The notes: generated from the sequence alone by a model not told the origin. A DNA stretch of 64,000 bases from Saprospiraceae bacterium (GCA_016716185.1 JADJWV010000002.1:124001-188000), one strand, 5' to 3'; counted from the first letter of the stretch, positions 8,788-18,083 are shown. Numbers and translations: made by a program.

Positions 8788-8845
8788 ATTTTTTAAACTC
8801 CTTCCCGATATGCGGGGTACGCAGTATAATCCGGGTTTAAAAAAT
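8788..8845. repeat. Perfect 11-bp inverted repeat with 36-bp spacer
   Basis: ATTTTTTAAAC at 8788-8798 is the exact reverse complement of 8835-8845. The spacer holds a further CCCG/CGGG pair. It lies between the ssb terminator and the GCCTTAN array. It could be a hairpin or a remnant element, and no gene is present here. Confidence 0.45.
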
Positions 8846-8942
8846 GGGGCAAGTTCATTGTATGGGGAGTAATTTCTTATAGCAAGAGATCCAATTTGCG
8901 AAACTTTGAGCCTTAGAGCCTTCGTGGCAAAGGTTTGAGACT

Positions 8943-9067
8943 GCCTTATGCCTTACGCCTTACGCCTTACGCCTTCAGCCTTACGCCTTATGCCTTAAGC
9001 CTTATGCCTTACGCCTTACGCCTTAAGCCTTGCCTTATGCCTTACGCCTTATGCCTTACGCCTTTAA
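8943..9067. repeat. Heptanucleotide tandem array, unit GCCTTAN (~18 copies)
   Basis: About eighteen consecutive 7-mers of the form GCCTTAC, GCCTTAT, GCCTTAA or GCCTTCA occur, with one shortened unit (GCCTT at 9027-9031). The seventh base is the main variable position. Two related words (GAGCCTTAGAGCCTTCG) lie just upstream at 8909-8925. There is no spacer structure, so it is not a CRISPR. The remaining 230 bases up to gldH (9068-9304) show nothing I can assign. Confidence 0.9.
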
Positions 9068-9304
9068 GCTAAGAAACTGGATTCCATTGCATGAATTGGG
9101 ATGATTAATCAATAATAACAAGGCCAGTCTTCGTTTCTGGGTTAATTACATTAAGTTGAGTCCGTTTTTATTTAAATTAACCAAGCCTTCTTAATTTAGG
9201 CTACTCCGCATAAAATTAACTTGATCCTAAAAAATTCACACGTCTCCTCTGATGGTAATTTAGAAATCCCCTATTATTATTCAGGATCTAATAAATTCCA
9301 TACA

Positions 9305-9769
9305 TCAAATGGATTTTATCACTTTCAATTGGATGGCATGGATTCCCTGGCTACTGGCTTCGCGGCCGTTCTGCTGAAGTTTAAGATGATAAGATCCTGG
9401 AAAAGGAAACTTGATGTTCGGTTGAAGTAGAATGGGCGTTTTGCAAACTGCATTTCCGCATTTTCCATAAGGCCTGCCGCTGCTGTCAAATAATTCGAGA
9501 CTTAAAATTTGTTCTGATGAAGTGGAGTCGGGAAATACAGTTAAGGCTTTTACATATTGATTTTGAAATCGGAAGTTGAGCTCGTGGGTAATCTCAAGTT
9601 CCATGTCGTAAAAGGATGTCGTGTCGACGATGTCCCAATCAAATTGAACTACCTGGCTGGAATGCCATGTTCTTTCAGCAATTTCAAATTTTTGTAAGTA
9701 CGTATCATTAGACGAACAGGATAGAAAAATGGGAATCAGAAGCAAATAAAAACTGAATTTATGAAACAT
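9305..9769 (-). CDS. gldH: Gliding motility lipoprotein GldH
   Basis: A 154-residue lipoprotein. The N-terminus has a hydrophobic signal ending in LSCSS, a lipobox with the acylated cysteine near residue 18. The body matches the GldH family (WHSSQVVQFDWDIVDTTSFYDMELEITHELNFRF, later GKCGNAVCKTPILLQ, FPFPGSYHLKLQQ). In Flavobacterium GldH is needed for gliding and is tied to the type IX secretion machinery at the cell envelope. It lies 15 bases downstream of dnaJ in the same direction, so it is probably cotranscribed with grpE-dnaJ. Confidence 0.85.
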   Translation of the reverse strand: MFHKFSFYLLLIPIFLSCSSNDTYLQKFEIAERTWHSSQVVQFDWDIVDTTSFYDMELEITHELNFRFQNQYVKALTVFPDSTSSEQILSLELFDSSGRPYGKCGNAVCKTPILLQPNIKFPFPGSYHLKLQQNGREASSQGIHAIQLKVIKSI

Positions 9770-9784
9770 GAGTATTCTTTAGGA

Positions 9785-10939
9785 TCAGCTAAAATACTCT
9801 TTCATCCGTTCAAAAAAACTTTTATCTGCTTTACCCGGATCGGGTTGGAAATTAGGCATGGTTTTTAATTTTTCTAAAATAGCTTTTTCTTCGGATGTTA
9901 ATGTCTTTGGTGTCCAGATATTGACATGAATAAGTTGATCACCTTTTCCGTAGGATTGTACTGAAGGTAATCCCATATCTTTTAATCTGAAAATTTTACC
10001 GGCCTGAGTGCCGTTGGGAATTTTAATTTTGGCAGCACCTTGTAAAGTTGGAACTTCAACCTGACAACCTAAAGCTGCATCGGCAAAATTGAGATACAAA
10101 TCGTAGTAAATGTTATTTCCTTCACGGCTAAATTGTTCATGCGCTTTCTGTTCGATGCTGATCAATAAATCGCCTGCCGGACCCCCATGATTTCCTGCAT
10201 TGCCGCGACCTCGCATCGACAATTGCATGCCGTCTTCTACACCTGCAGGTATTTGAATTTCTATGGTTTCTTCACCAACTTCATGCCCTGAGCCTCTGCA
10301 ACTGTTGCAAACGGCAGCAATGGTTTGTCCTGTACCGTTGCAGTTAGGACAACTTGTAGTCGTTTGCATTTGACCTAAGAATGTATTTTTTATTTGCCTG
10401 ACGTATCCTTGCCCGTTGCAAGTGCTGCAGGTTTTTACGCTCTTGCTGTCTTTGGCACCCGACCCTTGGCAAGTTTTACAAACCAGTTGTTTTTTGACTT
10501 TGATTTTTTTAGTGACTCCTGTGGCAATTTCTTCGAGGCTTAAACTCACCTTGATGCGCAGGTTACTTCCGCGATTACCTGTATGGCTTCTTCCACTTCC
10601 GCCTCTTCCAAAAAAGGATTCAAATGGAGAACCGGAATCTCCAAAAATGTCTCCAAAATGACTGAAAATATCATCCATAGACATGCCTGAAGCCCCACCA
10701 TAACCAGAATTCGGATCGACACCTGCATGACCATAGCGATCGTACCTGGCTTTTTTATCCGGGTCACTCAACACTTCGTAGGCTTCTGCCGCTTCCTTGA
10801 ATTTATCTTCTGCTGCTTTATCTCCCGGATTGCGATCCGGATGGTATTGCATGGCCACTTTCCGATAGGCCTTTTTGATGGCATCGGAATCTGATGACTT
10901 TGCAACTCCTAATATTTCGTAATAATCTCTTTTCGACAT
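9785..10939 (-). CDS. dnaJ: Chaperone protein DnaJ
   Basis: A 384-residue type I Hsp40, the J-domain partner that delivers unfolded clients to DnaK and stimulates its ATPase. The J domain is at residues 1-70 with the HPD motif in YHPDRNPGD. It is followed by a Gly/Phe-rich region (~75-125) and four zinc-binding CxxCxGxG repeats: CKTCQGSG, CSTCNGQG, CPNCNGTG and CNSCRGSG. Then come the two C-terminal client-binding domains. It follows grpE by 23 bases in the same direction. Confidence 0.97.
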   Translation of the reverse strand: MSKRDYYEILGVAKSSDSDAIKKAYRKVAMQYHPDRNPGDKAAEDKFKEAAEAYEVLSDPDKKARYDRYGHAGVDPNSGYGGASGMSMDDIFSHFGDIFGDSGSPFESFFGRGGSGRSHTGNRGSNLRIKVSLSLEEIATGVTKKIKVKKQLVCKTCQGSGAKDSKSVKTCSTCNGQGYVRQIKNTFLGQMQTTTSCPNCNGTGQTIAAVCNSCRGSGHEVGEETIEIQIPAGVEDGMQLSMRGRGNAGNHGGPAGDLLISIEQKAHEQFSREGNNIYYDLYLNFADAALGCQVEVPTLQGAAKIKIPNGTQAGKIFRLKDMGLPSVQSYGKGDQLIHVNIWTPKTLTSEEKAILEKLKTMPNFQPDPGKADKSFFERMKEYFS

Positions 10940-10962
10940 TTCAATAACAATAAGGTATTAAA

Positions 10963-11520
10963 TCATTGTTTACCAACAATGACCTTGGCAAATCGAATGA
11001 CTTTTTTATTCAGGAGATAAGCCTTTTCAATGGTATCGACGATTTTTCCTTTCATGGATTCATCCTGCACCGGTATTTCAGTAATGGCTTCGTGAAATTC
11101 CGGATCAAACTTTAAACCCTGGGCCTCCAGTTCTTCGAGTCCTTTTGATTGCAAAATTCCTATCAGTTTGTGATGGACAAGGCGCATTCCTTCCGGATAA
11201 ATGGAATCGTTTTGTTGTTCTTCCGACAATTTTTTGGCACGATCGAAGTCGTCTAAAACTACAAGCAGATCCTGAATCAGTTCCTGACTGGCATTGCGGA
11301 TCAATTCAATTTTTTCTTTCAGGCTTCTCTTCTTGTAATTGTCAAATTCGGCATACAATCGCAAATATTTGTCTTTTTGGGAAGCCAATTCCTCAACAAG
11401 CCCTGAAGCTGTACTTTCAGTTTCTTCCAATGCAGCAGACTCCGAAGTTTCTAATTCTTCAGCTCCATTTTCGTGGGCCTTTAATACTTCTTCATTTGCC
11501 AAATTTTTTTCCTCAATCAT
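10963..11520 (-). CDS. grpE: Nucleotide exchange factor GrpE
   Basis: A 185-residue cytoplasmic protein that removes ADP from DnaK. The N-terminal ~45 residues are acidic and Glu/Ala-rich, followed by the long dimerisation helix (LASQKDKYLRLYAEFDNYKKR) and the beta domain with EGMRLVHHKLIGILQSKGLEEL and FDPEFHEAITEIPV. Both are typical of the family. First gene of a grpE-dnaJ-gldH unit on the minus strand. Confidence 0.95.
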   Translation of the reverse strand: MIEEKNLANEEVLKAHENGAEELETSESAALEETESTASGLVEELASQKDKYLRLYAEFDNYKKRSLKEKIELIRNASQELIQDLLVVLDDFDRAKKLSEEQQNDSIYPEGMRLVHHKLIGILQSKGLEELEAQGLKFDPEFHEAITEIPVQDESMKGKIVDTIEKAYLLNKKVIRFAKVIVGKQ

Positions 11521-11585
11521 GTCATGTATTTAAACTGTTCTGCAGAGGTCAATAATATTGCCAACCCAAAAAACAGGTCAATTTG

Positions 11586-12110
11586 TCAGTTTTTTTGAGT
11601 TTGATAGGCCAAAAACGCATCCAACTCGGCAATGCTTGGGTCTGCAAGGATAATTCGAGAATCTGGTCCGATCAAAAATTTTGAAGGTATAGACCGCACC
11701 GAATAGGCTTGGGCGATGGGACTTTGCATCAAATTTTCTTCGATGATGTGGTGAGGCCAGTTCAGACCATCATTCCCGATAGCTTTAATGGCATCTTCTT
11801 TGTTTTTTTCTAAAGCTACACCCAGGAAATCAATGCCATCTGCAGTCTTAAACTTAATGTTCCGATATTTATCGTACATCATGACGAGAATCGGATTTTC
11901 CTTTCTGCAAGGGGCACACCAGGATCCCCAAAACTCAATTAAAAGGTATCTGCCTTTGAATTGTTCGAGTTTGATGGAATCATTGTTTAGGTCTGTCGCC
12001 TGAAAATCAGGAGCCATTTGGCCCAGTACCAGCATGGAATTAAAAAAGAAATAATAGACCAGATATCCTATAAAAAGTATTGCAGCCGTTGGAAGCAGTA
12101 ATTTTTTCAT
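11586..12110 (-). CDS. TlpA-like thioredoxin-family protein
   Basis: A 174-residue protein with an N-terminal membrane anchor (residues ~3-25, rich in Leu, Phe and Tyr) and an AhpC/TSA-TlpA redoxin domain outside the membrane. The active-site motif is FWGSWCAPCRKENP, with the WCxPC pair, and the cis-proline region is RSIPSKFLIGPDSRII. It probably transfers electrons to periplasmic disulfides, for example in cytochrome maturation or protein repair. The partner is unknown. It is separated from grpE by 65 bases and could be an independent unit. Confidence 0.85.
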   Translation of the reverse strand: MKKLLLPTAAILFIGYLVYYFFFNSMLVLGQMAPDFQATDLNNDSIKLEQFKGRYLLIEFWGSWCAPCRKENPILVMMYDKYRNIKFKTADGIDFLGVALEKNKEDAIKAIGNDGLNWPHHIIEENLMQSPIAQAYSVRSIPSKFLIGPDSRIILADPSIAELDAFLAYQTQKN

Positions 12111-12262
12111 TTCGTGTATTTAAATTCAGAAAGTCCGCAAAATACCATCTGTTGCGTATTTTGTTCCGTTTGCGATAAATTTTCGAGGCTCAGACAACAA
12201 CAATTGAAACCCGAATGGGTTTATAGTCCTGTTCCTCAGCCGAACATTTGAATCCATATTCC

Positions 12263-13153
12263 ATGAAAAAAAAGATCATTCCGGGTACGATACCCACCGG
12301 TGAGTTGCACCAGTATTTGTTAGGAGCGGTTGCTCCAAGGCCTATTGCATTTGTGAGTACCCTTGACGAAAATGGGGTTCGGAATCTGGCGCCTTATAGT
12401 TTTTTTAATGCTTTCAGTTCAAATCCGCCCATACTGGTATTCTCATCCAACAGAAGGGTGGAAAGCAACACGACTAAGGATACCTTGCACAACATCCAAA
12501 AAAACAAAGAGTGCGTTGTCAATGTGGTCAATTACGAGATTGTGAGACAAATGATGGTCTGTTCGGTTGATTTTCCAAAAGGTGTTTCTGAATTTGAACA
12601 GGCAGGGCTCACGCCAGAAGAAGCAGATGTGGTGAAACCACCACTCGTTGCAGAATCTCCTGTTAACATGGAATGCAGGGTTACCGACATCATCACGCTG
12701 GGCGATCATGGAGGAGCAGGTCATCTTATTTTATGTGAGGTTGTAAGAATGCATATTTCAGAGCACGTCCTCGACGACCAAAATAAGATCGATCCAAACA
12801 AACTGGATCTCATGGGCCGTATGGGGCGGGCTTTTTACGTAAGAGCCAGTGGCGATGCATTGTTGTCATTGCCACAGTCTCAACATTTGCCCGTTGTGGG
12901 ATATCCCAATTTACCCAAACACGTAAGAGAGAGCCACGAACTTTCTGCAAATTTCATCGGTGCACTTGCAGGCATGAAACATTTTCCAGATCGTCAACAG
13001 GCCCATGAATTTCTGCAACAGCATCCCGAATTGCAATCCATATTAAATCAGTCTCTCGAATCCATCCATAAAAAATCCATGGAACTATTTCATCAGAAAG
13101 ATCTTGAAAAAGCGGCCTTCTTGCTTGCAGGAGTAGGGAGCAGTCCTCAGTAA
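12263..13153 (+). CDS. Flavin reductase family protein
   Basis: A 296-residue protein whose first ~190 residues form the FMN-binding split-barrel flavin reductase domain (LLGAVAPRPIAFVSTLDENG, NLAPYSFFNAFSSNPPILVFSS). A hundred-residue helical extension at the C-terminus lacks a match I know. It probably binds FMN and supplies reduced flavin or acts as a small oxidoreductase. I used the ATG at 12263 rather than the TTG five codons upstream. It is transcribed alone. An inverted-repeat element and a palindrome follow the stop. Confidence 0.82.
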   Translation: MKKKIIPGTIPTGELHQYLLGAVAPRPIAFVSTLDENGVRNLAPYSFFNAFSSNPPILVFSSNRRVESNTTKDTLHNIQKNKECVVNVVNYEIVRQMMVCSVDFPKGVSEFEQAGLTPEEADVVKPPLVAESPVNMECRVTDIITLGDHGGAGHLILCEVVRMHISEHVLDDQNKIDPNKLDLMGRMGRAFYVRASGDALLSLPQSQHLPVVGYPNLPKHVRESHELSANFIGALAGMKHFPDRQQAHEFLQQHPELQSILNQSLESIHKKSMELFHQKDLEKAAFLLAGVGSSPQ

Positions 13154-13171
13154 ACAGTTTGCAGTTTGCGG

Positions 13172-13221
13172 TCCCGACATCAAGATTTGAACAGTACCAT
13201 TCAAAAATCTTCATGTCGGGA
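13172..13221. repeat. 50-bp miniature inverted-repeat element with TCCCGA ends
   Basis: TCCCGACATCAAGATTT (13172-13188) pairs with 13205-13221 at 16 of 17 positions around a 16-base loop. The element is bounded by a short direct repeat, GCAGTTT, on both sides (about 13161 and 13223). It could act as a hairpin terminator for the flavin reductase gene, but it lacks a T run. The same TCCCGA ends recur in the element at 35601. Confidence 0.55.
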
Positions 13222-13285
13222 GCAGTTTTCAGTTTCGATGATCTTTGAAAGATGCCGGTCGCCGAGTGTTGGTCCGTGTATAAAA

Positions 13286-13303
13286 CTAACAAACGTTCGT
13301 TAG
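13286..13303. repeat. 18-bp dispersed palindrome, CTAAC family copy 1
   Basis: CTAACAAACGTTCGTTAG is an almost perfect palindrome. Symmetry extends three bases further on each side, and TTTTGTAC follows on the right. It lies in the spacer between the flavin reductase gene and pyrD. Confidence 0.8.
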
Positions 13304-13329
13304 TTTTGTACACCATGCATACCAATTGC

Positions 13330-13407
13330 TTAAAGCTTTTCGCTTTTTTGCCTTTTGCTTAATATTTTTCAACTTCTCCCTTCTGCCTTAGGCCTTGAGC
13401 CTTGGTA
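13330..13407. repeat. Degenerate heptanucleotide stretch overlapping the 3' end of pyrD
   Basis: Loose 7-base words such as GCTTAAA, GCTTTTC, TTCTGCC, TTAGGCC and TTGAGCC run through this stretch. The last ones lie inside the pyrD reading frame and encode its odd terminal residues (SRPKAEGRS). It is less regular than the other arrays. Confidence 0.5.
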
Positions 13408-14454
13408 CCTCCGCTTCTTCCATTCCCCTTCCGCCAATCCCCTCTTGATTTTTTTGACCATCCACGGACCTTCATATATCAAGCCTGAATAAATCTGAAT
13501 CCATCCCGCACCGGCTTGCATGCGCTGAATGGCATCGGATGCCGTGAATATCCCACCAACACCTATGAAATTCATGGATCCATTTGATTTTTGCACCAGA
13601 TATTCCAGCTTAGACTGCGCAAGTTCCCGGATCGCAGCACCGCTAAGCCCGCCGGCTTCATGAATAAGTTGTTTTTCTTTAAGGCTCTCCGGCCTGGTGA
13701 TGCTGGTATTACTTACAATGATGCCTGACAATTTATTTTTTAGAGCAACTTCGAGGATGTCATCCAAAGCAGCGTTTTCCAGATCAGGTGCAATTTTTAA
13801 AAACAATGGTTTCGGTTGGGGTTGGTTTTCATTTTCTTGTTGAATAGATGACAAAAGTTGATCAAGAGGTTCCTTTTCCTGCAATTGTCTCAATCCGGGT
13901 GTATTGGGGGAACTTACATTGATCGTAAAGTAATCTACATAAGGAAATAAAATCTTAAAACAATACAAATAGTCATCGACTGTTTTTTCAGGGCTGGTGT
14001 TTTTATTTTTTCCAATGTTTCCGCCGAGAATAAAACCTTCCGGTTTTTGAAATTCTTGCAATCGCAAAGCAAGCTGCTCCACACCAAGGTTGTTAAAGCC
14101 CATCCTGTTGATGATAGATTCATCTTTCTTTAATCTGAATAATCTTGGCTTGGCGTTTCCTTCTTGTGCAAATGGGGTCACGGTCCCCAGTTCGATATGA
14201 CCGAATCCCAACAACGGTAGAAGTTTGAGCCATCTTCCGTCTTTGTCAAATCCCGCAGCCAGGCCTATAGGATTTTTGCATGCCATTCCGATAAACTCTC
14301 CATGTAAGTCCGGATGATCGAACGAAAACGAATGAATAAGGAGTTTATTTAAAATTGGAATTTTTATAGCAAGGGATAATAAATCCATTGCAAGGTAATG
14401 GGCGCGTTCCGCATCGAACCAAAAGAAAAAGTATCTGATAATTTTCCAGAACAT
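13369..14454 (-). CDS. pyrD: Dihydroorotate dehydrogenase (quinone), class 2
   Basis: A 361-residue FMN enzyme oxidising dihydroorotate to orotate at the inner membrane face with quinone as acceptor, in pyrimidine synthesis. Class 2 features are present: an N-terminal helical membrane-association region, NPIGLAAGFDKDG near residue 62, IELGTVTP, the catalytic-serine region FTINVSSPNTPGLR, and IIVSNTS followed by the C-terminal GVGGI phosphate-binding motif. The last ~12 residues are basic, unusual, and coded by repeat-like DNA. It starts five bases after dnaX ends, in the same direction. Confidence 0.95.
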   Translation of the reverse strand: MFWKIIRYFFFWFDAERAHYLAMDLLSLAIKIPILNKLLIHSFSFDHPDLHGEFIGMACKNPIGLAAGFDKDGRWLKLLPLLGFGHIELGTVTPFAQEGNAKPRLFRLKKDESIINRMGFNNLGVEQLALRLQEFQKPEGFILGGNIGKNKNTSPEKTVDDYLYCFKILFPYVDYFTINVSSPNTPGLRQLQEKEPLDQLLSSIQQENENQPQPKPLFLKIAPDLENAALDDILEVALKNKLSGIIVSNTSITRPESLKEKQLIHEAGGLSGAAIRELAQSKLEYLVQKSNGSMNFIGVGGIFTASDAIQRMQAGAGWIQIYSGLIYEGPWMVKKIKRGLAEGEWKKRRYQGSRPKAEGRS

Positions 14455-14459
14455 GGCGG

Positions 14460-16154
14460 TTAGTCTTCGTCCAGTTTGAGTTGCAATTTATCTTTAAATG
14501 ATGCAAGATGTGGATTTTTCTGAACCATCAATTCCCATTTTTCAATTCCGGAATAATACTTCACGGGTTTTTTATTTTCCTGGTCAGCCAACGTCGGATC
14601 GATTTCAATATAAACACGAATGTTTTTATCAGAAAAAGTCTTTCTAATCCTTTCGTCCAGTTTTAATTCGGCACGGATGGTTTCTCTGGATATAACGTTG
14701 CCTACCATGATGTGCATGGAGTGGGCTTCAACTTTACAGACTGCAGCTTTCATGAATGCTTTCAGAGAAACCGGAAGTTCGGATTCGAGCAATTCATTCC
14801 AGAAAGCTAAAGCTGCTTCTTCATTAAATGCAATGAGATTTTCTTTGCGTAGCTTTTCTTCTTCAATGATTTTGGTCTTCAACTGATCGATGTTGCCCAG
14901 TTTTGGTATGTTCAAACTGACCGGAGGAATCGACAAAGCAGGAACTTCTTTTTTGACAGGACGTGCAGAAGTTTTGGCGGGTTCTTTTTCAGGAATTTCC
15001 TGAATCAGGGTGTTTTTTTTTTCTTCGCTTTCTATGGAGGGCGCTGCTGGTAATGGTTTCTTTCTGGAAATAAAAGTCAGTTTGAGAAGCAGAATTTCTG
15101 TATGCAATCTTTTATTTCTGGCACGAACCATGTTGACATCAGCTTCATTGACCAGATCCAGCCAGGTCATCAACAAAGAGCTGTTACAACCCTCTGCCTG
15201 TTGACGGTAGCGCTGTTGAAGCACTTCGCTGCCTTCGACCAGATTGACCGTGGATTGGTCTTTAATGACCCAAAGCTGTCTGAAGTGGCCGGCAAGACCT
15301 TCCAACAAAACTTCAGGATCAAAGCCGTATCTCAATACATCATCGAGTAGCATCATACTTGCACCGGCATCTTCCCGGAGAAAAGCATCGACAAATTTGA
15401 AATAGTAATCGTGATCCAGGATATTCAGGTTATCGAGGACATCTTTATGCCGGATTTCATTTCCAGAAAAGCTTTTAATGCGGTCAAACATGGATAAGGC
15501 ATCGCGCATAGCGCCATCTGCTTTTTGAGCGATCAGGTAGAGTGCTTCTTCATCTGCTTTAAGTTGCTCCTTCTCGACGATAGATTGCAATTGACGCACG
15601 ATGTCCTTTTCACTAATCCGTCTGAAATCATAAATCTGACAACGACTGAGTATCGTAGGAATGATTTTATGCTTTTCTGTTGTAGCCAGAATGAATTTAG
15701 CAAATGGCGGTGGTTCTTCGAGTGTTTTCAGGAATGCATTGAAAGCAGCGGTGGAAAGCATATGCACTTCATCTACGATGTAGATTTTGAATTTTCCATA
15801 TTGAGGCTGGTATCTGACCTGTTCAACCAACTCTCGAATATCATCCACAGAGTTGTTGCTCGCCGCATCGAGTTCAAAAATATTGAACGATGCATTTTCC
15901 ATGGAGGCTTTACACGAATCGCAGCTATTGCAGGGTTCCCAATCGGAAGTGGGTTGATTGCAATTGAGAACGCGTGCGAGGATGCGGGCACAGGTGGTTT
16001 TTCCAACTCCTCTGGGGCCGCAAAACAAAAATGCATGTGCGATTTGTCCTTTGGCGAGAGCATTTTTCAGGGTATAAGCCACGTGTTCCTGTCCGATGAC
16101 ATCGGCCCAGCGGAGGGGTCTGTATTTTCTGGCAGAAACGACGAAATGACTCAT
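14460..16154 (-). CDS. dnaX: DNA polymerase III subunit gamma/tau
   Basis: The clamp-loader ATPase of the replicative polymerase, 564 residues. It begins MSHFVVSARKYRP. I prefer this ATG to one five codons upstream because the family starts at this point. It shows Walker A (CGPRGVGKTTCAR), the zinc-binding cysteines (CNQ...CNSCDSCK), Walker B DEVHMLS, and the sensor region LATTEKHKIIPTILSRCQ. A proline/lysine-rich linker (residues ~375-425) precedes a C-terminal domain. A TACATTTG element sits 13 bases upstream of the start on the coding strand. The 3' neighbour pyrD follows closely. Confidence 0.95.
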   Translation of the reverse strand: MSHFVVSARKYRPLRWADVIGQEHVAYTLKNALAKGQIAHAFLFCGPRGVGKTTCARILARVLNCNQPTSDWEPCNSCDSCKASMENASFNIFELDAASNNSVDDIRELVEQVRYQPQYGKFKIYIVDEVHMLSTAAFNAFLKTLEEPPPFAKFILATTEKHKIIPTILSRCQIYDFRRISEKDIVRQLQSIVEKEQLKADEEALYLIAQKADGAMRDALSMFDRIKSFSGNEIRHKDVLDNLNILDHDYYFKFVDAFLREDAGASMMLLDDVLRYGFDPEVLLEGLAGHFRQLWVIKDQSTVNLVEGSEVLQQRYRQQAEGCNSSLLMTWLDLVNEADVNMVRARNKRLHTEILLLKLTFISRKKPLPAAPSIESEEKKNTLIQEIPEKEPAKTSARPVKKEVPALSIPPVSLNIPKLGNIDQLKTKIIEEEKLRKENLIAFNEEAALAFWNELLESELPVSLKAFMKAAVCKVEAHSMHIMVGNVISRETIRAELKLDERIRKTFSDKNIRVYIEIDPTLADQENKKPVKYYSGIEKWELMVQKNPHLASFKDKLQLKLDED

Positions 16155-16268
16155 ATCAAAGAGGGGCAAATGTAGGGAAAATTGATCGGTTATGGGGGTT
16201 TTTCATGGGAATTGTACTTTTGATTCAGATGCCTGGAAACTAGTTAAAAATCAAATTCTACGACAAAT

Positions 16269-16276
16269 TATCTTTG
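16269..16276 (+). promoter_or_regulatory. Candidate -7 promoter element upstream of nadE
   Basis: TATCTTTG matches the Bacteroidota -7 consensus TAnnTTTG exactly and lies 61 bases before the nadE start. No TTG at the usual upstream distance is seen, so this is tentative. Confidence 0.3.
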
Positions 16277-16337
16277 CCAGGGTTATGCGTGATAAGTTCA
16301 ACGCTTTCGTTTGATTTCTCCTTAGAATTCTGAATTC

Positions 16338-17975
16338 ATGAAAATCGCAATATCGCAACTGAATTATCACATCGGAAATTTTGAAGCCAATTTCAAGGCG
16401 ATGGAAAGCGATGTGTATCGGGCCATTGATGGAGCCGCCGACCTGATCTGTTTCAGCGAACTGGCCGTTTGTGGTTATCCTCCCCGTGATTTTCTGGAAT
16501 TCAAAGATTTTATCCGGCATTCGATGGATGTGGTCAACAGACTTACTGCGCTTACAGATAAAATAGCGATCGTGGTAGGTGCGCCTACCGTCAATCCGGA
16601 ATTGGAAGGCAAAGATTTGTTTAACTCCGCATTTTTTCTTTATCAGGGAAAAGTACAACACCTTGCCCATAAAGCTTTATTGCCCAATTACGATATATTC
16701 GATGAATACCGGTATTTCGAACCCAATCGGGAATTTAAAACAGTTCAGTTTAAAGAAATGACTATCGCCATCACCATTTGCGAAGACATCTGGAATCTGG
16801 GCAACAACAATCCGATGTACACGATTTGTCCGATGGATATCATGATCGAAGAAAAGCCCGATTTTATTCTCAACTTATCTGCCTCTCCATTTGATTACGA
16901 ACATGCGGAAAGCAGGTTGGATGTCATTCGGGCCAACGTACTGAAGTACAGGATTCCGATGTTTTATGTCAATGGTTACGGGGCGCAAACCGATATCATC
17001 TTTGACGGAGGGTCGGCTGTGCTTTCTCCGGATGGAAATTGTTATGAAGAGTTGCCATTTTTTAAAGCAGCATTTGAAATCTATGAACTCGACAAGGTCA
17101 TTCAGGGAGGAATTTCAAGAGAACAAGATAAATCAAAAATTCCTTTGATCTACGAAGCATTGGTGATGGGTGTCAGGGATTATTTCCATAAAATGGGATT
17201 TCATAAAGCTATATTGGGTTTGTCGGGAGGAATCGATTCTGCGCTTACTGCGGTCATTGCTGCTGATGCGCTGGGAAAAGAACATGTAAAAGTTTTATTG
17301 ATGCCTTCTGAATTTTCTTCACAAGGTTCGGTTGATGATGCTAAAGCACTCGCATTGAATCTTGGAATACAATTTGAGATCATTCCTATTCAAAACGTAT
17401 ATACTTCCTACGACGAAACTTTAAAATCCTATTTTAATGAAAAGCCCCGCGATGTAACGGAAGAGAATATTCAGGCGCGAATCAGAGGTATGTTGCTGAT
17501 GGCCTTCTCTAATAAATTTTCGTACATTCTGCTCAACACCACCAACAAAAGTGAAATGGCAGTGGGTTATGGAACCTTATACGGAGACTTGTGTGGTGGG
17601 ATTGCTGTTTTGGCTGATGTTTATAAAACGCAGGTGTATCAGCTTGCGACCTATGTCAATCGCGACCAGGAAATCATTCCTGTAAACACCATTCAAAAGC
17701 CGCCCTCTGCAGAGCTCAGACCGAATCAAAAGGATTCCGACTCCTTGCCGGATTACGATATACTGGATCCTATACTCTATCAATACATAGAATGCAGAAA
17801 GGGCCCCGAAGAGATCATTTCCATGGGATATGAGGCAACTTTGGTTTATAGAGTCCTAAAAATGGTGAACCGAGCCGAATTTAAAAGATTTCAATCACCT
17901 CCTGTGCTTCGCGTTTCTTCCAAATCATTTGGCCTTGGTCGGAGATTGCCCATTGAGGCAAAGTATTTGGGGTAG
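16338..17975 (+). CDS. nadE: Glutamine-dependent NAD+ synthetase
   Basis: A 545-residue two-domain enzyme that amidates deamido-NAD to NAD using glutamine-derived ammonia. The N-terminal nitrilase-type glutaminase (residues ~1-255) shows the Glu-Lys-Cys triad in FSELAVCGYPPRD, HKALLPNYDIFDEYRYF and ITICEDIW. The C-terminal synthetase has the ATP pyrophosphatase loop LGLSGGIDSALTA near residue 295, and NTTNKSEMAVGYGTLYGDL. The length is typical of the bacterial glutamine-dependent form. Transcribed alone. Confidence 0.96.
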   Translation: MKIAISQLNYHIGNFEANFKAMESDVYRAIDGAADLICFSELAVCGYPPRDFLEFKDFIRHSMDVVNRLTALTDKIAIVVGAPTVNPELEGKDLFNSAFFLYQGKVQHLAHKALLPNYDIFDEYRYFEPNREFKTVQFKEMTIAITICEDIWNLGNNNPMYTICPMDIMIEEKPDFILNLSASPFDYEHAESRLDVIRANVLKYRIPMFYVNGYGAQTDIIFDGGSAVLSPDGNCYEELPFFKAAFEIYELDKVIQGGISREQDKSKIPLIYEALVMGVRDYFHKMGFHKAILGLSGGIDSALTAVIAADALGKEHVKVLLMPSEFSSQGSVDDAKALALNLGIQFEIIPIQNVYTSYDETLKSYFNEKPRDVTEENIQARIRGMLLMAFSNKFSYILLNTTNKSEMAVGYGTLYGDLCGGIAVLADVYKTQVYQLATYVNRDQEIIPVNTIQKPPSAELRPNQKDSDSLPDYDILDPILYQYIECRKGPEEIISMGYEATLVYRVLKMVNRAEFKRFQSPPVLRVSSKSFGLGRRLPIEAKYLG

Positions 17976-18083
17976 TTATTAATTTAAAGGAATTTATTTT
18001 AAACTGGTAAAGTTTCGAATGTATTTTAAAGTTGATTGCAGAATGTAGTTTGCGATCAAGGAGTTTATTAAATTTCCAATTTT

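Noticed and set aside
15525..16175. 216-residue open frame on the plus strand over dnaX
   Set aside because: It is antisense to a clear dnaX gene with all motifs and has no recognisable domain.
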